NCBI RefSeq assembly: GCF_001746755.1
Contig: NZ_MCGG01000084.1
Coordinates: forward strand, 1-40,747
DNA: 40,747 nt
Source: Magnetovibrio blakemorei
GTDB taxonomy: Bacteria; Pseudomonadota; Alphaproteobacteria; Rhodospirillales; Magnetovibrionaceae
Reading direction: 5' to 3'
Shown here: piece after piece, positions 27,820 through 36,967 of the stretch
Position numbering within the stretch: position 1 is the first letter of the stretch
Layout: each line of letters begins with the position of its first letter
Notes under the pieces: generated by a model
What the model was told of the DNA's origin: nothing
Seen by the model: the letters and a program-made list of their open reading frames with translations, nothing else
Database searches by the model: none
Translations under genes and position numbers: made by a program

Positions 27820-30411
27820 GTGAACGGTGATCAACGATCAAAACGCGGCCCGGCAAAACTCGGTCCGGGGGCACCGAGCCTTATTATTGATGGCTATGCA
27901 CCGGAGCCCGACATCTACGACGAGATGATGGATGCAGACGGCACCATTCGATCCCATTGGCAAAAGCCCTTAGACGAGCTGCGGGCGTTTTCAGACGCGG
28001 ACATCAAACATTTCTGGGATACTGCCCAGCGCTTGGTTCGAGAAAACGGCACCACCTACAATATCTATGGTGACGAAGGTCAATCCGCACGGCCCTGGCG
28101 CATGGACCCCATGCCGTTTTTGATCAGTGCCGATGAATGGAAACATCTGGAAGCCGGATTGATTCAACGGGCGCGTTTGTTGAACTTGCTGATCGACGAC
28201 ATTTACGGTGATCAGAAACTGCTGTCCGATGGGTTGTTGCCCGCGTCGTTGGTTTTTGGAAACCCGAATTTCCTGCGCCCGTTGCACGGCGTTCGCCCCG
28301 TTGGCGGAACGCATCTGAATTTTCTGGCCTTCGATTTGGCGCGTGGGCCCGACCGACGCTGGTGGGTGTTGCGCAACCGAACCCAAGCGCCGTCGGGTGC
28401 CGGGTATGCGCTTGAAAACCGGGTCGTGTTGGCGCGCACCTTGCCGAACATTTTCCGCGATGCCCAAGTTCACCGTCTGGCCGGATTTTTCCAGGCGTTC
28501 AGCGACAACTTGATCGGCCTGAGCGGCAAGGATGATCCGCTGGCCGTTTTGTTGACCCCCGGTCCGCACAATGAAACCTACTTCGAACACGCTTATCTGG
28601 CCCGCTATCTCGGCTTCACCTTGGTCGAAGGGGCTGATCTGACCGTGCGTGACAACAAGGTTTATATGAAAACCTTGAACGGCCTGAAGCAGGTCGATTT
28701 GATTTTCCGTCGGGTCGATGGCGAATTCTGCGATCCCTTGGAATTGCGCACCGACTCCCTGCTTGGGGTGGCCGGGCTGGTTGCAGCCATTCGCGCCGGA
28801 AACGTGGTGGTGGCCAACAGCCTGGGCAGCGGTGTGGTGGAATGCGAAGCCTTGATGGGGTTTTTGCCCGGACTGTCGAGAACCTTGATGGGCGAAGAAC
28901 TGTTGGTTCCGTCCTTGGCGACTTGGTGGTGCGGTCAGGAAAAAGAGCGCGACTATGTGCTGGGCAATCTGGATCAGTTAACGGTGTTGCCGACCTTTTC
29001 CCATCGCTCGATCATGAATACACAATTTGCATCGCTACCCTCGGATCGTTTTACACAAGGCGCGCAAGATCAGCTGCGCAGCCACCTGTCGCGCCGAGGT
29101 TACGAATTTTTTGGACAAGAATCGGTTACGCTGTCCACCACCCCGGCCTGGCAAGGCGATAAATTGGCCCCCAGTCCTATGGTTCTTCGAGTCTATTTGT
29201 GCGCCGATGGCGACGATTATCGGGTTATGCCGGGCGGGCTGACCCGGACGGCGGAAAAATCTGCACGCTCGGTTTCTATGCAGCAAGGTGATGCCAGCAA
29301 AGATACATGGGTTCTTTCCGATACGCCGGTCAGCACCTACACCCGACTGACGGCACCTGATCAGGTCATCAGCCTACGCCGAAGCGGCAGCGACTTGCCA
29401 AGTCGCGTGGCCGACAACTTGTATTGGTTGGGCCGCTACGCGGAGCGCACGGAAGGCACCATTCGTCTGATGCGGAGCATGATTTTGCGTCTGTCCGGTG
29501 AAGCCGGAGCGGGCGACGATCCGCAAACCCTGACGCGGTTGACGAACATCTTGGTTGATCTGGGCTATTTGCGTCAGCGCACCGCACGCCGGGCCATCGC
29601 CGGGGGCATTCACGCCATTGAACGCGAAGTGGCGATTGTGCTGTTTGATCGCGCTTGTCCCAGTGGTCTGTTGAACCTGCTGGAAAACATTCAACGCACG
29701 GCCTCTCTGGTCCGCGAACGCCTGAGCATGGATTCTTGGCGTATTTTGAACGGCTTGCATGCGTTGGCCACAAGCCATGCGGCGATGATCCGCTTGGACG
29801 TCGATGACGCCCTGGAACTGTTGAACCACATGCTTGAGGAATTGGCGGCGTTCAGCGGCATGCAAATGGAAAATATGACCCGCAGCTTGGGCTGGCGCAT
29901 GCTCGACATCGGGCGGCGTATTGAACGGGTTTCGCACACAACGCGGCTGATCAAGGATATGGCCATCGGCGGCGACCCGGCGGCGGAGGGGCGGTTGGAT
30001 CTGTTGTTGGAACTGGGGGACAGCTCGATGACGTATCGTACCCGGTATTTGTCATCGGTGCAGTTGGCGGCGGTGATTGACCTGTTGTTGACCGATGATA
30101 CCAATCCCCGTTCCATTGCGTTTCAGGTTGCCACCTTGGCCGAGCACATCGAAGCGCTTCCCCATGATCGCGACAGCGCCACCTTGTCGCGGGAACAGTA
30201 TTTGATTTCGTCGATGCAAAGTCAGTTGCGTCTGGCGGATGTTCATGCTCTTTGTGCAATACGCAACAAACGGGAGCAATTGAAGGATCTGGAAAACTTC
30301 CTGACCCGTCAGGAACGCGAAGCCTACGAAGTTTCGGAAGCTCTGGCGCGCAATTACTTCAGTCATGTTCTGTCTACACGAAGCGGGTTCGCGGGCGGCA
30401 TGGTGCCATGA
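27820..30411 (+). CDS. Fusion of circularly permuted ATP-grasp and alpha-E domains
   Basis: An 863-aa protein: circularly permuted ATP-grasp (DUF404/DUF407, COG2308) at about residues 50-500 and an alpha-E domain (DUF403, COG2307) at about 525-855, starting at SRVADNLYWLGRYAERTEG. Recognisable ATP-grasp blocks are APSGAGYALENR, VDLIFRRVDGEFCDPL and SKDTWVLSDTP. The separate homologue at 32280-33716 has LEDNARTPSG and a VVKPVGESGGYG loop; here the first reads LRNRTQAPSG and the second is not found, so ATP binding may differ or be lost. Start is GTG at 27820 with GGAAGGA upstream. Its stop overlaps the next start (ATGA). A peptide or amide ligase role is predicted for the family, not shown here. 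Confidence 0.9.
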   Translation: MNGDQRSKRGPAKLGPGAPSLIIDGYAPEPDIYDEMMDADGTIRSHWQKPLDELRAFSDADIKHFWDTAQRLVRENGTTYNIYGDEGQSARPWRMDPMPFLISADEWKHLEAGLIQRARLLNLLIDDIYGDQKLLSDGLLPASLVFGNPNFLRPLHGVRPVGGTHLNFLAFDLARGPDRRWWVLRNRTQAPSGAGYALENRVVLARTLPNIFRDAQVHRLAGFFQAFSDNLIGLSGKDDPLAVLLTPGPHNETYFEHAYLARYLGFTLVEGADLTVRDNKVYMKTLNGLKQVDLIFRRVDGEFCDPLELRTDSLLGVAGLVAAIRAGNVVVANSLGSGVVECEALMGFLPGLSRTLMGEELLVPSLATWWCGQEKERDYVLGNLDQLTVLPTFSHRSIMNTQFASLPSDRFTQGAQDQLRSHLSRRGYEFFGQESVTLSTTPAWQGDKLAPSPMVLRVYLCADGDDYRVMPGGLTRTAEKSARSVSMQQGDASKDTWVLSDTPVSTYTRLTAPDQVISLRRSGSDLPSRVADNLYWLGRYAERTEGTIRLMRSMILRLSGEAGAGDDPQTLTRLTNILVDLGYLRQRTARRAIAGGIHAIEREVAIVLFDRACPSGLLNLLENIQRTASLVRERLSMDSWRILNGLHALATSHAAMIRLDVDDALELLNHMLEELAAFSGMQMENMTRSLGWRMLDIGRRIERVSHTTRLIKDMAIGGDPAAEGRLDLLLELGDSSMTYRTRYLSSVQLAAVIDLLLTDDTNPRSIAFQVATLAEHIEALPHDRDSATLSREQYLISSMQSQLRLADVHALCAIRNKREQLKDLENFLTRQEREAYEVSEALARNYFSHVLSTRSGFAGGMVP

Positions 30412-31277
30412 TTTATGATGTCACTCATAAGACGGTCTTTTCTTATGCCTCGCGGGTCTCGCTTTCCCAGCACCTGCTGCACATGGCGCCGCGCGCGTGC
30501 CCACAACAGACACACTATCATTTTTCCTTGATCGTCGAACCCGCACCGGTTGTGAATCGAGAGGATTTCGATTTTTTCGGCAATCCCATCACCTACTTGA
30601 CCGTTGAAGAACCACATGACCGTTTGACGATCATCGCGACCAGCCGCGTGGAACTGATTCCCGTTTCCTTGCCGATTGCTGAGACGACCATCGCGTGGGA
30701 TCAGATGGCGCAGACTTTGGAACAGCGCACTGACCGTGAGGCCATTGAAGCCCATCAGTTTATTTTTGATTCGCCCTACACCGTGTCCCAAAGAGCCTTG
30801 GCCTATGTGCAGGAATCGTTTCCATCGGGGCGACCACTTTTGCAAGCCGCCATCGAGTTGACGTCGCGCATTTTCCGCGATTTTAAATACGAAGGCGGCG
30901 TCACCGATATCAACACCCCGGTCGATCGCATTTTGACGGATCGTCGTGGTGTCTGTCAGGATTTTGCCCACTTACAAATTGCTTGCCTGCGGGCTTTGGG
31001 GCTTCCGGCACGGTATGTCAGTGGCTATCTGCGCACGCACCCGGCAGAGGGCCAAGAGTTAAAAATCGGTGCCGATGCTTCACATGCCTGGTTGTCGGTT
31101 TGGATTCCCGCTCACGGTTGGGTGGACTTAGACCCCACCAACGATATGCTTCCCGGCGATGAACATATCACCGTTTCCTGGGGACGTGATTACGGCGATG
31201 TCAGTCCAATCACCGGGATGGTCTTAGGTGGCGGGGCGCAAAAAATTGACGTCTCCGTGGACGTTCGTCCTGTTTAG
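30408..31277 (+). CDS. Transglutaminase-like cysteine protease (COG1305)
   Basis: A 289-aa protein with a transglutaminase N-terminal beta domain (about residues 1-100) and a catalytic core with Cys183 (GVCQDFAHL), His226 (DASHAWLSV) and Asp242 (LDPTND). The start ATG overlaps the stop of the ATP-grasp/alpha-E gene (ATGA). No signal peptide. The family commonly travels with alpha-E and circularly permuted ATP-grasp genes and is thought to cut or transfer isopeptide-like bonds made by the ligase. It ends 11 bases from the convergent alpha-E gene. Confidence 0.92.
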   Translation: MIYDVTHKTVFSYASRVSLSQHLLHMAPRACPQQTHYHFSLIVEPAPVVNREDFDFFGNPITYLTVEEPHDRLTIIATSRVELIPVSLPIAETTIAWDQMAQTLEQRTDREAIEAHQFIFDSPYTVSQRALAYVQESFPSGRPLLQAAIELTSRIFRDFKYEGGVTDINTPVDRILTDRRGVCQDFAHLQIACLRALGLPARYVSGYLRTHPAEGQELKIGADASHAWLSVWIPAHGWVDLDPTNDMLPGDEHITVSWGRDYGDVSPITGMVLGGGAQKIDVSVDVRPV

Positions 31278-31288
31278 GTCCGCGCCGA

Positions 31289-32287
31289 TTACCCTTGCGA
31301 TTGGGTCGACGACACACTCCCCCCTTCGGCGCTCGCGTCGGCTTCGCCGCCGAAGTAAGACCAGGCAATGGCCGAAGCCAGGCTTTGCAGATTGATCTGT
31401 ATGCGGTCGAGATATTCGTGCAAACCTTCACGGGTCACCTGTTGAATGGGAACTGACAACATGTTGTCCAGGTCATCCAGTCCGCTCGGCGCGAAAGCCA
31501 CTCCGGCAAGGTTGGGGTCTTGGTTCAAGCGGTCATGATAGTGGCGGATTTGCCGGACACACGACACAACGGAACGGGGAAACTCCGGGTTCATCAAAAT
31601 AAACTCGGCTACCGTTTCGGGGGTCATACCACTGGGCCGGACACGGCGATAGCCGTGGTATCCGGCCACGGACCGCAGCAATGCGTTCCATTGGCTGACG
31701 TCGATGGGTGATCCCACGTCGGCCACGTTCGGCAGCAGTCGATGATATTTCATATCCAACAGGCGTGTCGTCTGATCGGCGCGGGCGATCATTTTTCCCA
31801 ATTGATAAAAGGTCCAGCCTTGATCGCGGAAGGTCGTGCCCTCGACAATGCCGGTGTGAAGCTGGCAACCTTCCTTGAGTTCCTGACAGAGGTGGGACAA
31901 TTCTCCAAGGCGCAAGTCCCGTGGGCGTAGCCCGGAGACGAACTTGTAAAACACGTTCAATTGCGACCACACTTCGATGCTGATGAGGTGGCGCAAACTG
32001 CGGGCATTTTCCCGTGCCGCCCAAACGGACGACACAATCGAATTGGGGTTGGTGCGATTGATGACGTAAAACTGGACAACGTTCTCCGCCGTGGCTTCCC
32101 GGTAATGGGTGAAAAAATGCTCATCGTCGGCGTAAAGCTGAATGATTGGCAACCACGCGGGTTCGCCGGCGCTGTCGCGAGCAAAGGATTCGTTGACGTC
32201 CAATATCCGGGCGAGGTTTTCCACCCGCTCCATATATTGAGCCATCCAAAAGCCGTTTTCGGCGAACCGGGCAAGTAAACTATGCAA
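31289..32287 (-). CDS. Alpha-E domain protein (DUF403)
   Basis: A 332-aa all-helical alpha-E protein. The family opening (LLARFAENGFWMAQYMERVENLARILD, here cut as LLARFAENGFWM and YMERVENLARILD) begins four residues after the chosen start. TTG at 32287 overlaps the stop of the upstream ATP-grasp gene by eight bases, giving coupling; an extension to 32332 would run in another frame inside that gene. It corresponds to the C-terminal half of the fusion protein on the plus strand, as a separate polypeptide. Function is unknown beyond association with ATP-grasp ligases. Confidence 0.88.
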   Translation of the reverse strand: MHSLLARFAENGFWMAQYMERVENLARILDVNESFARDSAGEPAWLPIIQLYADDEHFFTHYREATAENVVQFYVINRTNPNSIVSSVWAARENARSLRHLISIEVWSQLNVFYKFVSGLRPRDLRLGELSHLCQELKEGCQLHTGIVEGTTFRDQGWTFYQLGKMIARADQTTRLLDMKYHRLLPNVADVGSPIDVSQWNALLRSVAGYHGYRRVRPSGMTPETVAEFILMNPEFPRSVVSCVRQIRHYHDRLNQDPNLAGVAFAPSGLDDLDNMLSVPIQQVTREGLHEYLDRIQINLQSLASAIAWSYFGGEADASAEGGSVSSTQSQG

Positions 32288-33716
32288 GAACCCAGGTATC
32301 CTTTGTTCCGCCCCCTTGCGAGGAATTGACAATCAATGAATCTTTTTTGAGCGCAACCCGCGTCAGTCCGCCGGGCATCACCCAGGTGTTTTTCCCGGTG
32401 ACCAAGAAGGGCCTGAGGTCAACGTGTCGGGGTTCAATCCCCGCATCGACCAGGGTCGGACAGACCGAGAGATCGATCATCGGCTGGCTGATGAAATTTT
32501 CCGGACGGGCCAACAGCAAGTTCCGACAGTTCTCCAATTCCGCCGCGGATGAGCGTGGACCGACCACAACGCCATAGCCCCCAGATTCACCCACCGGCTT
32601 GACCACCAAGTCGGCCATATGGTCGAGGGTGAATTGCAATGCATCCTTTTCCCGGCAGATGTGGGTTTCCACATTGGGGATGATGGCGTCTTCGTCCAAA
32701 TAATATTTGATGATCCTGGGCATGTAGGCGTAAACCGCCTTGTCGTCGGCAACGCCGGTTCCCACCGCGTTGACCAATGTCACCCGGCCGCGGCGATAGA
32801 CATCCATAATGCCCGGTACGCCGAGCATGCTGTTCGAGTTAAACGCCAGCGGGTCGATGAAGTCGTCGTCGATGCGTCGATAAATCACATCGACGCGGCG
32901 CGGACCTGCCGTGGTCTTCATGTAAACCAGACCGTTGTCGATCACCATGTCGCGGCCCTCGACCAGGGGTACCCCCATTTCGCGGGCGAGGAAAACATGC
33001 TCGAAGTATGCGGAGTTGTAGGCCCCCGGCGACATCAGAACAATTTGTGGGTCGAGAACTTGAGCCGGGGCCATATCGGCCAGGGCGTCTCGCAACCGGA
33101 TGCCATAATCGGATACTGGACGAATGCCGATCCCGGCAATGAGGTCCGGAAATGCACGCTGCATCAAATGGCGGTTCTCAATGACATAGGACACCCCCGA
33201 CGGTGTGCGGGCATTGTCTTCCAGAACACAAAATTGGCCATCTTTGTCGCGGACCAGATCCACACCACATATGTTGACATAGGTGTTATGGGGAATATCA
33301 ACGCCGATCATTTCTGCGCGGAAGTTGCTGTTGCCCTTGACCAGATCTTCGGGCACCACGCCGTCTGCCAAAATTTTCCCGGCACCGTAAATATCGTGGA
33401 GAAAATGGTTGATCGCCGTGACCCGCTGGACAAGGCCGCGCTCCAGGCGTTTCCATTCTTCCGCTGCGATGGGGCGCGGGATCACGTCGAACGGCAATAC
33501 CCGGTCGATGGCGTTGGCTTCGGAATAGACCGTGAAGGTGATGCCAAGATTATAAAGCTCGCGTTCGCAATCGCGGGCACGGCGCCGCAGCGTCATTGGG
33601 CGAATCTTGTTCAACCAGTCTTGAATTGTGCGGGTGTGATCAAGGGGCGAGCCGGACTTTCCCGTCAACTCGCAGTAATAAGCACCTGGATTATAGTCGT
33701 CGAAAAGGCCATTCAT
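32280..33716 (-). CDS. Circularly permuted ATP-grasp protein (DUF404/DUF407)
   Basis: A 478-aa circularly permuted ATP-grasp protein, predicted to form an amide or peptide bond with ATP. Visible blocks in order: TFTVYSEANAIDRVLPFD (about residues 56-73), VLEDNARTPSGVSYVIENR (about 168-186), VDVIYRRIDDDFIDPL (about 270-285), the glycine-rich VVKPVGESGGYGVVVG (about 377-392) and TKDTWVLA at the end. All expected nucleotide-binding parts seem present, unlike in the fused paralogue. It is coupled to the alpha-E gene. ATG at 33716 has no strong ribosome site. A weak inverted repeat, TTAACC with GGTTAA (33756-33777), lies 40-61 bases upstream. Confidence 0.92.
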   Translation of the reverse strand: MNGLFDDYNPGAYYCELTGKSGSPLDHTRTIQDWLNKIRPMTLRRRARDCERELYNLGITFTVYSEANAIDRVLPFDVIPRPIAAEEWKRLERGLVQRVTAINHFLHDIYGAGKILADGVVPEDLVKGNSNFRAEMIGVDIPHNTYVNICGVDLVRDKDGQFCVLEDNARTPSGVSYVIENRHLMQRAFPDLIAGIGIRPVSDYGIRLRDALADMAPAQVLDPQIVLMSPGAYNSAYFEHVFLAREMGVPLVEGRDMVIDNGLVYMKTTAGPRRVDVIYRRIDDDFIDPLAFNSNSMLGVPGIMDVYRRGRVTLVNAVGTGVADDKAVYAYMPRIIKYYLDEDAIIPNVETHICREKDALQFTLDHMADLVVKPVGESGGYGVVVGPRSSAAELENCRNLLLARPENFISQPMIDLSVCPTLVDAGIEPRHVDLRPFLVTGKNTWVMPGGLTRVALKKDSLIVNSSQGGGTKDTWVLA

Positions 33717-33826
33717 TTATGTACAGCCATCGAGTGTTAAGACGATATCCATCGTTTAACCATAATCCAACGGTTAAGTCTGCGCCATTAAATTATGATC
33801 CAAGAAGCAATGACGGTGCGAGTTTC

Positions 33827-35653
33827 TCAGAAGGGGAAAAACACCGGAACGACCAGCAACGTCACCACCATGACCAAGGCTTGCAGGGGCAAACCCACCT
33901 TGACGAAATCGGAAAACGTATACTTACCCGGCCCCAAAACAAGCGTGTTGACCGGCGACGCCACCGGGGTCGCGAAGGCGCTTGATGCAGACAGGGCCAC
34001 GGCCATCAAAAGGGGCTGGGGGGCAACCCCCATAAGATTTGCGATGCCGAAAGCCACGGGGGCGATCAACACCGTTGTCGCGGTATTGGAAATCACCTGG
34101 CTCAGCGCCGACGTCAGCAAGAACAGGGCCGCCATGACCAGCAGCGGCGAACCATCGCCCACCAGACCCATCATGGTGTCCACCATCAGCCTTAAACCGC
34201 CGGTCTTTTCCAGGGCCGTTGCCATGGGCAGCATGCCTGCGATGAGCACCAGGCTTTGCCAATTGATGGCTTTGTAAATCCGGTTGGCGGGAACACAGCA
34301 CAACAGAACCATCGCTATTGCCGCCAGCAATGCCGCCATAACCGTAGGCACGATTTTAAACGCCATCAACCCCAGCATGGCCGCGACGACCAACAGCGCC
34401 AATGGTGCATGGTCGCGTCCCAATGCTTGATCGTCGAGCTCCTCCGGCAGGCTGAGGACGACAAAATCCTTGTGTTGCGATCTCAGTGCACGGATTTGCT
34501 TCCAGCTGCCGCTGACCAGCAGGGCATCTCCAAAATCCAACGGCACGTTGGCGAAACTACCCACCATCGGAACCCCTTTGCGGGCGACCGCCAGCACGCT
34601 GAGGTCATAGGTCTGGCGAAACCGACTGCTCGTCAGAGTCTGGCCCAGCAAAGTTGAATTGGGCAGCAGCAAAATATCCGCCAGCCCCACATCGCGCGCC
34701 GCCACATTCAACTGCTCGCCGTTAAAGTCCAAAATTTCAACGTTTTGGTCCGTTGCAAGGATCGGAGCAGCTCGGGCGGAATCCACGGCATACAAAATGT
34801 CGCCAACAGCAAAATGGGTGCTGGCATGAATTGGGCGGACTTGCGTTCGTACCCGTCCGGGACGTTCAAACGCAAACACCGTAATCCCGTATTTGGTGCG
34901 CAAGGCGGCCTGCACGACGGTTTGGCCGATCAACGGCGAACCGGGATGCACGGTCACTCGGATCATGTGACTGTCGGCGCCATAGGATGACGTGAGGTCG
35001 GCCAAGGTGCGTCGGTCCCGGCGGATGGCGTCGGCTGGTTTTGACGCGGGCAAGAGATGTCGTCCGATGGTTAACATATAGACGATGGCCGTGGCCAAGA
35101 TCGCCAACCCAATGGGGGTGAAGTCGAAGAATGCAAAGGGTGCTAAACCTGCTTTGACCAATTGCCCGCTGACGATCAAGTTGGGAGGCGTGCCGATCAA
35201 CGTCAACATGCCGCCGATCAGCGAACCGATGGCCATGGGCATGAGAAAGCGTGCCGGAGCCAATCCGGCTTTGATGGCAAGACGCACGGCAACAGGGATA
35301 AAAATTGCCACCGCCCCGGTGGAACTCATAAACGCGGACAGGCCGCCCACGGCAACCATCAACACGACAATCAGACCCATTTCGCGGTTTCCCGCCACCC
35401 GCACAATCAGATCGCCCATGGTGAAGGCGATGCCGGTGTAAAACAGGCCTTCGCCGACAATGAACAGGGCTGCGATCAGCACCACCACCGGATCGCCAAA
35501 CCCGGACAGCGCCTCTTTCGGCGTCAGAATGCCACCGATCGCGAGGGCCAAGATGACCAGCACCGCAACAATGTCCAAACGGATTTTGTCGCTGACAAAC
35601 AAACCGATGGCGACGGCTAAAATGCCAAACACATATAAAGTTTCACCGCTCAT
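33827..35653 (-). CDS. SLC13/DASS-type permease with two RCK_C (TrkA-C) domains
   Basis: A 608-aa membrane transporter with about 11-13 helices and two cytoplasmic TrkA-C domains (about residues 215-300 and 310-395) set between the two membrane halves. Helix-hairpin motifs include FMSSTGAVAIFIPV and LTLIGTPPNLIVSG in the first half, and VISNTATTVLIAPV and TPVASPVNTLVLGPG in the second. Relatives move anions such as sulfate, dicarboxylates or citrate with sodium; the substrate here is not predictable. It starts 15 bases after mgtE and is the last gene of the ion-transport operon. Confidence 0.88.
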   Translation of the reverse strand: MSGETLYVFGILAVAIGLFVSDKIRLDIVAVLVILALAIGGILTPKEALSGFGDPVVVLIAALFIVGEGLFYTGIAFTMGDLIVRVAGNREMGLIVVLMVAVGGLSAFMSSTGAVAIFIPVAVRLAIKAGLAPARFLMPMAIGSLIGGMLTLIGTPPNLIVSGQLVKAGLAPFAFFDFTPIGLAILATAIVYMLTIGRHLLPASKPADAIRRDRRTLADLTSSYGADSHMIRVTVHPGSPLIGQTVVQAALRTKYGITVFAFERPGRVRTQVRPIHASTHFAVGDILYAVDSARAAPILATDQNVEILDFNGEQLNVAARDVGLADILLLPNSTLLGQTLTSSRFRQTYDLSVLAVARKGVPMVGSFANVPLDFGDALLVSGSWKQIRALRSQHKDFVVLSLPEELDDQALGRDHAPLALLVVAAMLGLMAFKIVPTVMAALLAAIAMVLLCCVPANRIYKAINWQSLVLIAGMLPMATALEKTGGLRLMVDTMMGLVGDGSPLLVMAALFLLTSALSQVISNTATTVLIAPVAFGIANLMGVAPQPLLMAVALSASSAFATPVASPVNTLVLGPGKYTFSDFVKVGLPLQALVMVVTLLVVPVFFPF

Positions 35654-35668
35654 GAGGGTAGCTTGCCT

Positions 35669-36967
35669 TTACAACAGGTCCGACAAGAGCGTCGCGATGC
35701 CGAGGAAGCTGAAAAATCCAGCAATGTCGGTGACCGTGGTCAAGATGATGGATGACGCGGTTGCCGGGTCTTGGCCAAAGCGGGTCAGAACGATGGGAAC
35801 CATTGCGCCTGCCAAACCGGCTGCGACCATCGCAAGCACCATGGACAGGCTGATCACCAGAACCATGCCAAGTGAGCCGCTCCAGATATACACGCCAATG
35901 CCGCAGGTGATGGCGATTCCGATCCCGTTGACCAAGCCGACGTGGGCTTCTTTCCACGTCACGCGGAACCAATGGCGCAAGGTGATTTCGCGCAGGGCCA
36001 AGCCGCGCATGGTCACGGCCAAGGCTTGCGCCCCGGCGTTTCCCGATTGTCCCGCGACCACCGGCAGAAGCACGGCAAGGGCTGTGTATTTGGCGATGGT
36101 GCCTTCGAACAGACCCACAACGGACGCCGCCATGAAAGCCGTCAGCAGATTGATTTGCAGCCAGCCGATGCGCTTGCGCACCGCAAACAAAGGGGATGAA
36201 AGGGCTCTTTCGTCACGGCTCACGCCCACCATGGCTTGCAGATCTGAGGTGCTGTCGCTGTGGATGGCGGCGGCCATGTTGCGCTGTTCGAAGTGCCCGA
36301 CCAGTCGACCGTTTATGTCGATCACCGGGACGTCTTCAATGTTGAGGGTTTCAAACAGCTCGACCACGTCTTCCATGGGGTCCACCGCATTGACGACCAC
36401 TTCGACGGGGGCCGCTAAGGATTCCAGGATTGTTTCCGGGGCGGCGAGGGCAACCGCTTCAAGGGTCAGGCGGCCAAGAAGATGCAAATCATCGTCGACG
36501 GTGTAGATCACTCGCGTGTTGTGGTGCTGGCGTAGCCTCGTCAGCGCATCTTCGACCCAATCGGTCGGGCGCATGGTCAGGATGCGAGAATCCATTTTGC
36601 GTCCGGCGGATCCTTCTGGATAGACCAGAACGGTATCGATTTCTTGGCGCACATTTTTGCTGACGAATTGCAAATACGTGGCTCGGACCTCGGGTTCCAT
36701 ATCGGAAAAGAGGTTCACCAACGCCGTCGGGGCAAGTTGGCTGAGCACCGTCGCGGTCAGTTTCTCGGGCAAGACGGCCAGAAACTCTCGGGCGAGATCC
36801 GGAGAAAGTCTCTCCCAAACATCGATGAGCGTTGCATCTGGAAGGCTTTGCAAAACGTCAACGGCCTCTTCGGGTGCGAAGGCTTCAATCCGTCTGGCGA
36901 ACAATCCCGGTTGTGTCACGGCAAAATGGTTGTTCAATCCGACGGCAGCGGTGAGGGCGTCGCTCAT
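35669..36967 (-). CDS. mgtE: MgtE-type magnesium transporter
   Basis: A 432-aa MgtE: N-domain of helical repeats (about residues 25-125), two CBS domains (about 130-245) and a five-helix membrane domain (about 275-432). The membrane signature GQSGNAGAQ and the TVTDIAGFFSFLG segment with the pore-facing aspartate are intact. The cytoplasmic part senses Mg2+ and closes the channel when levels are high. Its ATG overlaps the stop of the upstream soluble MgtE-like gene (ATGA), so the two proteins are made together. Confidence 0.93.
   Translation of the reverse strand: MSDALTAAVGLNNHFAVTQPGLFARRIEAFAPEEAVDVLQSLPDATLIDVWERLSPDLAREFLAVLPEKLTATVLSQLAPTALVNLFSDMEPEVRATYLQFVSKNVRQEIDTVLVYPEGSAGRKMDSRILTMRPTDWVEDALTRLRQHHNTRVIYTVDDDLHLLGRLTLEAVALAAPETILESLAAPVEVVVNAVDPMEDVVELFETLNIEDVPVIDINGRLVGHFEQRNMAAAIHSDSTSDLQAMVGVSRDERALSSPLFAVRKRIGWLQINLLTAFMAASVVGLFEGTIAKYTALAVLLPVVAGQSGNAGAQALAVTMRGLALREITLRHWFRVTWKEAHVGLVNGIGIAITCGIGVYIWSGSLGMVLVISLSMVLAMVAAGLAGAMVPIVLTRFGQDPATASSIILTTVTDIAGFFSFLGIATLLSDLL

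Noticed and set aside
32619-33740. A 373-codon plus-strand frame opposite the ATP-grasp gene
   Set aside because: Antisense to a conserved ATP-grasp gene; composition is that of a shadow frame and no ribosome site or neighbour supports it.
35460-36506. A 348-codon plus-strand frame opposite the permease and mgtE
   Set aside because: Spans two recognised genes in antisense and is full of Ser, Arg, Thr and Met runs without a recognisable domain.
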